Shown one piece after another: positions 1 through 5,930 of a stretch of DNA of 14,949 nucleotides. The stretch covers positions 1 through 14,949 of the forward strand of contig JANXRO010000391.1 in the NCBI GenBank assembly GCA_025356765.1, read 5' to 3'. The notes below the pieces were generated by a model, which was not told the origin of the DNA, searched no databases, and was given only the letters and a program-made list of their open reading frames with translations. The DNA is from Hyphomicrobiales bacterium (GTDB lineage: Bacteria; Pseudomonadota; Alphaproteobacteria; Rhizobiales; Aestuariivirgaceae). Position 1 is the stretch's first letter. Each line of letters opens with the position of its first letter. Both the position numbers and the translations under genes were made by a program.

Positions 1-4
1 TAGA

Positions 5-33
5 TTGACACTTTAAGGTGTTGGCTCTATCTT
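5..33 (+). promoter_or_regulatory. Putative sigma-70 promoter of bchG with a partial PpsR/CrtJ site
   Basis: A perfect -35 hexamer TTGACA (5-10) is followed after 17 bp by TATCTT (28-33), a 4/6 match to the -10 consensus. Transcription would start near position 40, which is the bchG ATG. The ACA at 8-10 could be the right half of a TGT-N12-ACA PpsR box whose left half is cut off by the window edge. A second TGT half-site (19-21) follows after exactly 8 bp, the same spacing as in the bchC control region at 13543-13586, but its matching ACA is missing (TTT instead). The promoter is inferred; co-transcription from upstream is equally possible. Confidence 0.4.
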
Positions 34-39
34 TTTTTG

Positions 40-942
40 ATGTCCAATTCGCTTGCTTCACCCACAGTTTCTTCAACTCCAAGTTTGCGTGCAAGCCTTG
101 AATTGCTCAAGCCCGTTACGTGGTTTGCGCCCATGTGGGCCTATGGTTGCGGCATTGTTTCTTCGGGCGTTTCTGTCAGCGATCATCTGTGGACATTGCT
201 TGCCGGCATAGCGCTGTGTGGGCCACTTGTGTGTGGAACATCACAGGCTTGCAATGATTGGTATGATCGCCACGTTGATGCCATCAATGAACCGCATCGC
301 CCCATTCCCTCTGGCCGTGTGCCCGGGCACTGGGGGCTTTACATCGCGCTGGGTTGGACAGTTGTTTCCTTGGCTGTTGCATTTTCGCTGGGGCTTTGGG
401 TTTTTTACTGCACAATTTTTGGCCTGCTTGTGGCTTGGGCTTATAGTGCGCCACCCTTGCGGTTGAAGATGAATGGCTGGTGGGGAAACAGCGCCGTTGG
501 CCTGTGCTATGAAGGCTTGCCGTGGTTTACAGCCGCTGCCGCCATGTTGGCCGCAAGGCCGCCCAACGAAATTTTGATGCTGGCGCTGCTTTATAGTTTG
601 GGGGCGCATGGCATTATGACATTGAATGATTTTAAAGCCATTGAGGGCGACAGGCAAATGGGCATTGCGTCTTTGCCTGTGCAGCTTGGGCAAGCCAATG
701 CGGCCAAGCTTGCTTGTGTTGTTATGGCCCTACCCCAAGTTATCGTGGCTGGCCTTTTATCGCATTGGAACCGGCCGTTTTATGCTGGCCTTGTTGCCAT
801 ATCGCTGGGCCTGCAAGTCCTTTGCATGATGCGCTTGGTGGATGATCCAAAAAAATATGCGCCTTGGTATAATGGCACAGGCGTTACACTTTATGTTTTA
901 GGCATGTTGGCTTCGGCCATTGCCATTCGCGGGGGGCTTTGA
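40..942 (+). CDS. bchG: Bacteriochlorophyll synthase (bacteriochlorophyllide a prenyltransferase)
   Basis: Esterifies bacteriochlorophyllide a with geranylgeranyl or phytyl diphosphate, the last assembly step of BChl a, in the cytoplasmic membrane. The 300-residue protein is a polytopic member of the UbiA prenyltransferase family. The first Asp-rich motif is at about residues 72-80 (N-D-W-Y-D-x3-D) followed by NEPHRPIPSG. The second is at about 196-204 (NDFKAIEGD), in the arrangement typical of ChlG/BchG. The LLKPVTWFAPMWAYGCG segment near the N terminus is characteristic of BchG. ATG at 40 is preferred over the TTG at 37. No Shine-Dalgarno sequence is visible and a possible transcription start falls on the start codon. 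The stop overlaps the next start by one base (TGATG), so translation is probably coupled. Confidence 0.95.
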   Translation: MSNSLASPTVSSTPSLRASLELLKPVTWFAPMWAYGCGIVSSGVSVSDHLWTLLAGIALCGPLVCGTSQACNDWYDRHVDAINEPHRPIPSGRVPGHWGLYIALGWTVVSLAVAFSLGLWVFYCTIFGLLVAWAYSAPPLRLKMNGWWGNSAVGLCYEGLPWFTAAAAMLAARPPNEILMLALLYSLGAHGIMTLNDFKAIEGDRQMGIASLPVQLGQANAAKLACVVMALPQVIVAGLLSHWNRPFYAGLVAISLGLQVLCMMRLVDDPKKYAPWYNGTGVTLYVLGMLASAIAIRGGL

Positions 943-2261
943 TGCCTATAAAGACTTTGGGCTGGCTTGGCATCGCGCGGTTTGGATTGGCGCAAGCGTC
1001 ATTGGGCTCTATCGTTGTTCTCACCACAACCACAATCAATCGTGTGATGGTGGTCGAACTTTCAATGTTGGCCATTATCCCCGGCCTTTTGGTCGCTTGG
1101 CATTATGGCTTGCAGGTTTTGCGACCACGTTGGGGCCATGGCTCAGACAATGGCGGAAAACGCACACCGTGGATTATTGGCGGCATGGCAACATTGGCTG
1201 TGGGTGGCTTTCTTGCCGCTGTTTCAGTGTGGCTTGCATCCAACTTTTATTGGGCAGGCTTAACGCTGGCCACGGTTGCATTTACATTGATCGGCGTTGG
1301 TGTTGGTGCGGCTGGCACATCGCTTTTGGTGTTGCTTGCCGAAACTGTAAAGCCTGAACGCCGCGGCGCTGCGGCCACCGTTGTGTGGACGATGATGATC
1401 ATGGGCTTTATTTTAACCACCGTTGTTGCGGGCCGGTTTCTTGATCCGTTTTCCATGCAAAGGCTTGTAGCCATTGCGGGTGTTGTCACCGGGCTTGCGT
1501 TCCTCATCAGCGTGCTTGCTGTGTGGGGCATTGAAGCCAAATATGCTGAGAAAACTGTTGCCAAGCCTGAAGCAGAAAAGGTGAATTTCGCAGATGCTTT
1601 AAAAGATGTTTGGCAAGATATTGATGCGCGGCGTTTTGCAATTTTCGTATTTATTTCCATGGTGGCCTATAGCGCGCAGGAATTGATTGTTGATCCTTTC
1701 GCTGGCTTCTTATTTAATTTCACGCCGGGCCAATCCACCTCACTTTCGGGCACGCAACACAGCGGCGTTTTGATGGGCATGATTTTGGTGGGCGTTGCAT
1801 CATCATTTGCAGCGCGCGCCAAAGCTTTGGCTTTGCGCAACTGGACGGTTGTTGGCTGCGTGCTTTCAGCCTTGGCATTAACGGGCTTGGTGGGCGCTGC
1901 TATGGTGGGGCAGGCTTGGCCTTTGAAACAAAATATTTTTGCTTTGGGCTTTGCAAATGGCATGTTTGCTGTGGCTGCTATTGGCTCCATGTTCAGCGCT
2001 GCCGCGGGGCAATCATCGCGTGAGGGCATTCGCATGGGGTTGTTTGGCGCATCGCAAGCCATTGCCTTTGCAGCGGGTGGCTTTCTGGGAACAATCACCG
2101 TTGATATTTTAAAGGCCTTCACGCATTCCAATGCCATCAGCTATGGCAGCGTGTTCGGCTTGGAAGCGGGGCTGTTTATTGTTTCAGCGTTTTTAGCATT
2201 GCGCATTGGTGCGCCTCAAAAATCAACCGCTGCAAATCTTGTTTTGGCGGCACAACCATGA
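942..2261 (+). CDS. BCH2/PucC-family membrane protein (light-harvesting complex assembly / BChl handling)
   Basis: A 439-residue, very hydrophobic major-facilitator-like protein with about 12 predicted membrane segments. It belongs to the BCH2/PucC family, which includes PucC, LhaA and the ORF428-type proteins found between bchG and bchP in Rhodobacter. Members help deliver or assemble BChl into antenna complexes. Recognisable features are the amphipathic LGIARFGLAQASLGSIVVL start, the RPRWGHGSDNGGKRTPWIIGG loop after the second helix (about residues 61-80), and the Glu/Lys-rich central cytoplasmic loop near residues 200-220. ATG at 942 is used because it overlaps the bchG stop and follows a G-rich tract. 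The location between bchG and bchP supports the ORF428 role rather than the pufA-linked LhaA role, but the exact function of this subgroup is uncertain. Confidence 0.88.
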   Translation: MPIKTLGWLGIARFGLAQASLGSIVVLTTTTINRVMVVELSMLAIIPGLLVAWHYGLQVLRPRWGHGSDNGGKRTPWIIGGMATLAVGGFLAAVSVWLASNFYWAGLTLATVAFTLIGVGVGAAGTSLLVLLAETVKPERRGAAATVVWTMMIMGFILTTVVAGRFLDPFSMQRLVAIAGVVTGLAFLISVLAVWGIEAKYAEKTVAKPEAEKVNFADALKDVWQDIDARRFAIFVFISMVAYSAQELIVDPFAGFLFNFTPGQSTSLSGTQHSGVLMGMILVGVASSFAARAKALALRNWTVVGCVLSALALTGLVGAAMVGQAWPLKQNIFALGFANGMFAVAAIGSMFSAAAGQSSREGIRMGLFGASQAIAFAAGGFLGTITVDILKAFTHSNAISYGSVFGLEAGLFIVSAFLALRIGAPQKSTAANLVLAAQP

Positions 2262-3436
2262 ATGAAACATTTGATATTATCATCGTTGGCGGCGGGCCTG
2301 CGGGTGCCACCACGGCGCAACTTACCGCCAAGGCAGGCAGACACGTTTTGTTGCTTGATAGGGCTGGCCGCATCAAACCATGCGGCGGCGCTGTTCCGCC
2401 ACGGCTGATCCGTGACTATGAAATTCCCAGCCATCTGATTGTGGCACGCATTGATGCCGCACGCATTGTTTCCCCATCGGGAAGGCTTGCGCATATGCCG
2501 GTTGATGGCAGTTATGTTGGCATGGTTGACAGGCAAGACTTTGATGAATTTTTGCGCTGCCGCGCCGCTGAAGCTGGTGCCACCCGTGTGACGGGAACCT
2601 ATACCAATTCAACCCGCGATGATGACGGCGTTTTACGCATTCACTATGAATTGAAAGACGGCACAAAAGATTCGGCCCGCACCAAACTTGCTATCGGCGC
2701 TGATGGTGCCTTATCGAAACTGGGCCGCGACCATATTGCTGACGCGCATAAAACCAAGTTGGTTTTTGCCTATCATGAAATTGTGGAAAGGCCTGACGCA
2801 GCTGAAACCTATGCGGAAGATCGATGTGATGTTTATTACAACGCGCGCTATTCGCCAGATTTTTATGCTTGGGTTTTTCCGCATGGCAAAACCGCAAGCA
2901 TTGGCACGGGCAGCGCACATAAAGGTTTTGCGCTGCGTGAAGCCGTTGCAAAGTTAAGGCTTGATGCGGGTTTGGCCGATAGCAAAACTCTTCGCAAAGA
3001 AGGTGCGCCCATTCCTCTAAAGCCTTTGAAACGTTGGGATAATGGCAAAGACGTTTTGCTGGCTGGCGATGCCGCTGGTGTTGTGGCACCTGCATCTGGC
3101 GAGGGCATTTATTATGCCATGTTGGGCGGCGAGTTAGCGGCCGATACTGCGTTGACATTTTTAAAGACCGGCAACGCGAAAGATCTTCTGCTGGCGCGCA
3201 AACGCTTTATGCGTGCGCATGGCATGATTTTTCGCGTGCTTGGTGTGATGCAACATTTCTGGTATGGCAGTGATGCAAGGCGCGAGCGTTTTGTAAGCAT
3301 GTGCCGCGATAAAGACGTTCAACGCTTAACGTGGGCTGCTTATACCGAAAAGAAATTACAAAAGGCCGGAGCAATGGCACACGCAAGAATTTTCTTCAAA
3401 GACATGGCCCATCTTTTGGGAATTGTTGCGCCGTGA
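2258..3436 (+). CDS. bchP: Geranylgeranyl (bacterio)chlorophyll reductase
   Basis: Reduces three double bonds of the geranylgeranyl tail of BChl (or of geranylgeranyl diphosphate) to phytyl, using FAD and a reductant. The 392 residues fit the family. The N-terminal dinucleotide-binding motif GGGPAGAT is at residues 11-18, followed by DRAGRIKPCGGAVPPRLI, typical of the family. The second FAD-binding signature LLAGDAAGVVAPASGEGI lies near residue 270. The start ATG overlaps the stop of the preceding gene (ATGA), and the stop overlaps the GTG of tspO, so this is a translationally coupled chain. It acts directly after BchG. Identification is secure. Confidence 0.96.
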   Translation: MNETFDIIIVGGGPAGATTAQLTAKAGRHVLLLDRAGRIKPCGGAVPPRLIRDYEIPSHLIVARIDAARIVSPSGRLAHMPVDGSYVGMVDRQDFDEFLRCRAAEAGATRVTGTYTNSTRDDDGVLRIHYELKDGTKDSARTKLAIGADGALSKLGRDHIADAHKTKLVFAYHEIVERPDAAETYAEDRCDVYYNARYSPDFYAWVFPHGKTASIGTGSAHKGFALREAVAKLRLDAGLADSKTLRKEGAPIPLKPLKRWDNGKDVLLAGDAAGVVAPASGEGIYYAMLGGELAADTALTFLKTGNAKDLLLARKRFMRAHGMIFRVLGVMQHFWYGSDARRERFVSMCRDKDVQRLTWAAYTEKKLQKAGAMAHARIFFKDMAHLLGIVAP

Positions 3437-3909
3437 TTCCAACCACCCCGTTTTATCAGGCATTGCTGGGCGGCATTTTATTTTGCACAGTGTTGGGTGT
3501 GGCCGGTGGTCTTTTGACCAAGCTTTCGCCGTGGTATTATAGCTTGCGCCAACCCGGTTGGAAGCCACCGGATTGGGCGTTTGGCCCGGTGTGGACAAGT
3601 ATTTTTATCTGCCTCAGCTTTGCTATTGCCTATGCGTGGGAAGGTGCCACTTCGGGCCAACGCATTGCAATTTTGGCGGCGCTTTTTATCAACGGCGCAT
3701 TGAACATTTCCTGGAGTGCTTTGTTCTTCACCATGCACAAACCTAGCTTGGCTTTTTATGAGTTGATTTTCTTTTGGTTCAGCGTTGCTGGTTTGATTGT
3801 TGTTTTGGGCGGCGTTTCAAAAACCTCTCTGCTGTTGTTGCTGCCTTACATCATATGGGTGACGATTGCTGGTGTTCTGAACTACAGCATTGTTCAGTTG
3901 AACCGATGA
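3433..3909 (+). CDS. tspO: TspO/MBR family tryptophan-rich sensory protein
   Basis: A 158-residue, five-helix membrane protein of the TspO/peripheral benzodiazepine receptor family (formerly CrtK). It binds porphyrins and influences photosynthesis gene expression in Rhodobacter sphaeroides. Family landmarks are present: WYYSLRQPGWKPPDWAFGPVW (about residues 34-54), N-I-S-W-S-A-L-F-F (about 91-99), and LLPYIIWVTIAGVLN (about 136-150). The GTG start at 3433 overlaps the bchP stop (GTGA) and gives the normal family length. A longer reading from 3331 would overlap bchP by about 100 bases and lacks family homology. In Rhodobacter tspO/crtK sits with crtIB; here it is inside the bchG-bchP operon, tying it to tail reduction and isoprenoid supply. 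Confidence 0.93.
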   Translation: MIPTTPFYQALLGGILFCTVLGVAGGLLTKLSPWYYSLRQPGWKPPDWAFGPVWTSIFICLSFAIAYAWEGATSGQRIAILAALFINGALNISWSALFFTMHKPSLAFYELIFFWFSVAGLIVVLGGVSKTSLLLLLPYIIWVTIAGVLNYSIVQLNR

Positions 3910-4181
3910 TGATGCTTGATGAACTTGTTGGGTCTGCTGCAATTACGGCAGTGATCTTGGCAATTTTAGCAGCAGAGGCACTTTTCTATATTTTCTATTT
4001 CAAACGGCTGCGCAGCATGTTGCCAACTTTGGCGGCGGGCGCTTGCCTTGTGTTGGCCTTGCGTGCGGCATTGTTGCACCATGATACAACTGAGATTGCG
4101 GCATTTTTGGCAACGGGTTTTGTATTTCACCTGTTGGAGGTTCGGGCATGGTTGAAAATGTCAAAACACCTGCCACAGTAA
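3906..4181 (+). CDS. Small hypothetical membrane protein (91 aa) between tspO and fni
   Basis: Not recognised. The 91-residue product starts MMMLDELVG and has three likely membrane segments (about residues 8-31, 38-57 and 63-80). Between the first two is a basic loop (FKRLRS), and between the last two a polar loop with HHDTTE. The start ATG overlaps the tspO stop (ATGA), and the 3' end runs 34 bases into fni, whose Shine-Dalgarno GGAGG (4136-4140) lies inside this gene. The coupled position and hydrophobic pattern argue for a real gene. It occupies the place of the hypothetical gene (ORF176 type) between bchP and idi in Rhodobacter, but no relationship is claimed. A membrane partner of TspO or of the prenyl enzymes is only a guess. 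Confidence 0.7.
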   Translation: MMMLDELVGSAAITAVILAILAAEALFYIFYFKRLRSMLPTLAAGACLVLALRAALLHHDTTEIAAFLATGFVFHLLEVRAWLKMSKHLPQ

Positions 4182-5236
4182 CCAAACTTAAGCGTGGGCT
4201 TGATGGCGACATCGAACAGCGCAAGAAAGACCATATCGAGATTATTTTATCGGGCGCTGCCCGGCATACTGAAGGAAACGGCTTTGACGCATTGTCATTT
4301 GTGCACAATGCTTTGCCTGAACTTGATTTTAATGAGATTGATCTTTCAACCACGTTTTTGGGCAAAACCTTAAAGCTGCCCTATCTTGCATCGTCAATGA
4401 CAGGTGGCCCCGATCAGGGTGGCGTTATCAACCGCAATATTGCTGAAGCGGCGCAAGCTATGGGCTTTGCCATGGGTGTTGGCTCACAACGCATTGCATT
4501 GGGCGGCGGCAGTGGCCACGGCTTAAACCGCGACATTCGCCGCGTGGCGCCTGATATTGCGCTTTATGCAAATTTAGGCGCTGTGCAATTTGTTCAAGGC
4601 ATGAACGTTGATGACGCACGCCGCGCTGTTGATGCCATTTCAGCTGATGCTCTAATTTTGCATCTCAATCCATTGCAGGAAGTTTTACAGCAAGGCGGCG
4701 ACGTGAACTGGAAAGGCGTGTTGGCCGCCATGGAAATGGTGTGCCGCCATGTTGGTGTTCCCGTCATTGCCAAAGAAGTTGGTGCTGGCATCAGCGTTGA
4801 TGTGGCAAAAAGACTTGCAGACATTGGCGTGGCCGCAATTGATGTTTCAGGCTCTGGCGGATCAAGCTGGGCTGCCGTTGAAGGCCTGCGCCGCGCCGAT
4901 GCCCAAGGGCAAAGCTTGGGCGAGATTTTTCGCAACTGGGGCCTGCCCACGGCGCATTGCCTGCATGCTGTGCACAAGGCCTTGCCTGCCATGCCATTAA
5001 TTGCATCTGGCGGTATTCGTGATGGATTGGATGGTGCCAAGGCCATTCGACTGGGCGCAAATCTTGTGGGCCAGGCGGGCGCATTGTTGCGCGCCGCAAC
5101 TTTAAGCACCGAGCAGGTGATCGCTCACGTTGCCGTTTGGGAGAAGGCTTTGCGCGTTGCGTGTTTTTGCACAGCCTCACAAAATGTTAATGTTTTGAGG
5201 CAAGCGCCAATTGATCGATTGGTATTTGATCCATAA
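4148..5236 (+). CDS. fni: Type 2 isopentenyl-diphosphate delta-isomerase (FMN-dependent)
   Basis: Interconverts IPP and DMAPP, using reduced FMN, for the carotenoid and phytyl-tail pathways. The 362-residue protein shows the type 2 IDI signature motifs in order: RKKDH (25-29), SSMTGG (82-87), GVGSQRIAL (110-118), HLNPLQE (172-178), AKEVG (208-212), SGSGGSSW (234-241) and ASGGIRDG (286-293), all on a TIM-barrel scaffold. It has no sequence relation to the type 1 Nudix-like Idi found at this position in Rhodobacter clusters. ATG at 4148 is preceded by GGAGG with 7-bp spacing and overlaps the upstream small gene by 34 bases. It ends the tightly coupled part of the operon. Confidence 0.95.
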   Translation: MVENVKTPATVTKLKRGLDGDIEQRKKDHIEIILSGAARHTEGNGFDALSFVHNALPELDFNEIDLSTTFLGKTLKLPYLASSMTGGPDQGGVINRNIAEAAQAMGFAMGVGSQRIALGGGSGHGLNRDIRRVAPDIALYANLGAVQFVQGMNVDDARRAVDAISADALILHLNPLQEVLQQGGDVNWKGVLAAMEMVCRHVGVPVIAKEVGAGISVDVAKRLADIGVAAIDVSGSGGSSWAAVEGLRRADAQGQSLGEIFRNWGLPTAHCLHAVHKALPAMPLIASGGIRDGLDGAKAIRLGANLVGQAGALLRAATLSTEQVIAHVAVWEKALRVACFCTASQNVNVLRQAPIDRLVFDP

Positions 5237-5272
5237 ATATTTTGTTGCGTAAAAATGACTGATCCATAAATA
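5228..5272. repeat. Two direct copies of GATCCATAAATA, 33 bp start to start
   Basis: The 12-base string GATCCATAAATA occurs at 5228-5239 and again at 5261-5272. The first copy contains the last two codons and stop of fni; the second lies in the pseudoazurin leader. Both are preceded by TTGAT or CTGAT, giving a partial resemblance to an FNR/CRP-type half-site (TTGAT-N4-xxxxx), but the second half does not match ATCAA. The 33-bp period is about three helical turns. An operator for the pseudoazurin promoter or a chance duplication are both possible. Confidence 0.5.
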
Positions 5273-5322
5273 ATCCACAATTTTACACTAGAAAAAAATC
5301 ATAACATTCAGACGAGGACTCT

Positions 5323-5772
5323 ATGACAAACACTTTCAAGACGGCACTTCTGGCTTCTGCCATGATCGTTTCAGCAAGCCTCTCAGCATCTGCTGCCGAA
5401 CACATTATCAACCTGTTGAACAAGGGTGCCGATGGCACTGTTATGGTTTTTGAACCGGGTTTTGTGCGCGCCGCTGTGGGCGACACCATTAAGTTTGTGC
5501 CCGTAGACAAGGGCCACTTTGTTCAAAATCTTCCTGGCTTGTGGCCAGAAGGTGTGGCCGAAGTTAAAGGCAAAGTCAGCGAAGAACTGGTTGTGAAAGT
5601 GGATAAGGATGGTTTTTACGGCTTCAAGTGCGCGCCGCATTATCCAATGGGCATGGTGGCCTTGGTGCAAGTTGGTAACGCGCCTGTAACCGATGCAATT
5701 AAAGCCATTAGCGTTCCTGGCCCTGCTGCCAAACGCATCGCAGCTGATTTGGAATTGGCCGCGAAGCCTTAA
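5323..5772 (+). CDS. Pseudoazurin (periplasmic type 1 blue copper protein)
   Basis: A soluble one-electron carrier of the periplasm. The 149-residue precursor has a Sec signal peptide (basic MTNTFK, hydrophobic core, SASAA at 21-25). If cleaved after Ala25, the copper ligands fall exactly on standard pseudoazurin numbering: His40, Cys78, His81 and Met86 (precursor 65, 103, 106, 111) within KGH and KCAPHYPMGM. The beta-barrel start LLNKGADGTVMVFEP is typical. Oddly, the residue after the first His ligand, normally Asn41, is Phe here, and the residue before Met84 is Pro. GAGG at 5314-5317 serves as ribosome binding site. The gene is 86 bp behind fni and convergent with pufM. Pseudoazurins usually feed nitrite or nitrous oxide reductase; the location suggests a photosynthetic role, which is inference. 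Confidence 0.93.
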   Translation: MTNTFKTALLASAMIVSASLSASAAEHIINLLNKGADGTVMVFEPGFVRAAVGDTIKFVPVDKGHFVQNLPGLWPEGVAEVKGKVSEELVVKVDKDGFYGFKCAPHYPMGMVALVQVGNAPVTDAIKAISVPGPAAKRIAADLELAAKP

Positions 5773-5794
5773 TTTCAATTCATCTCAATTTCGA

Positions 5795-5823
5795 AACGCT
5801 CAGCTCGTTGCTGGGCGTTTTTT
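5795..5823 (+). terminator. Intrinsic terminator after the pseudoazurin gene
   Basis: The inverted repeat AACGCTCAGC (5795-5804) / GCTGGGCGTT (5810-5819) forms a 10-bp stem with one G-U pair and a 5-base TCGTT loop. The right arm runs into a T-tract (5818-5823). It lies 22 bp after the pseudoazurin stop and would end the whole rightward operon. Confidence 0.9.
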
Positions 5824-5829
5824 ATGTGC

Positions 5830-5865
5830 GCAAAAGAAATCCCAGCAGACACGAGATCTGCTGGG
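5830..5865 (-). terminator. Likely intrinsic terminator of the leftward puf superoperon
   Basis: A perfect 9-bp inverted repeat CCCAGCAGA (5841-5849) / TCTGCTGGG (5857-5865) encloses a 7-base loop. Read on the minus strand, the hairpin is followed by ATTTCTTTTG (5840-5831), an imperfect U-rich tail. It lies 65 bp beyond the pufM stop, leaving no room for another gene such as pufC or pufX. Confidence 0.8.
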
Positions 5866-5930
5866 GTGCCGGAAGGCAGTTTTCGCGGAGCTTTTCGAGG
5901 GCGATCAGCTCCACATAATGCTGCAAAGTT

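Noticed and set aside
3331..3432. N-terminal extension of tspO from an upstream ATG
   Set aside because: It would overlap bchP by about 100 bases, and the added residues are not TspO-like; GTG at 3433 gives the family length and a GTGA overlap.
5243..5260. PpsR-like box TGT-N12-ACT upstream of the pseudoazurin gene
   Set aside because: The right half-site does not match ACA and there is no partner box at 8-bp spacing.
5887..5912. Inverted repeat GGAGCT/AGCTCC just after pufM
   Set aside because: Only 6 bp with a 14-base loop and no T-tract; the hairpin at 5841-5865 is the better terminator.
5866..5930. Search for a short pufX-like gene after pufM
   Set aside because: Only 65 bases lie between the pufM stop and the terminator, too short for PufX, and no plausible start and ribosome binding site was seen.
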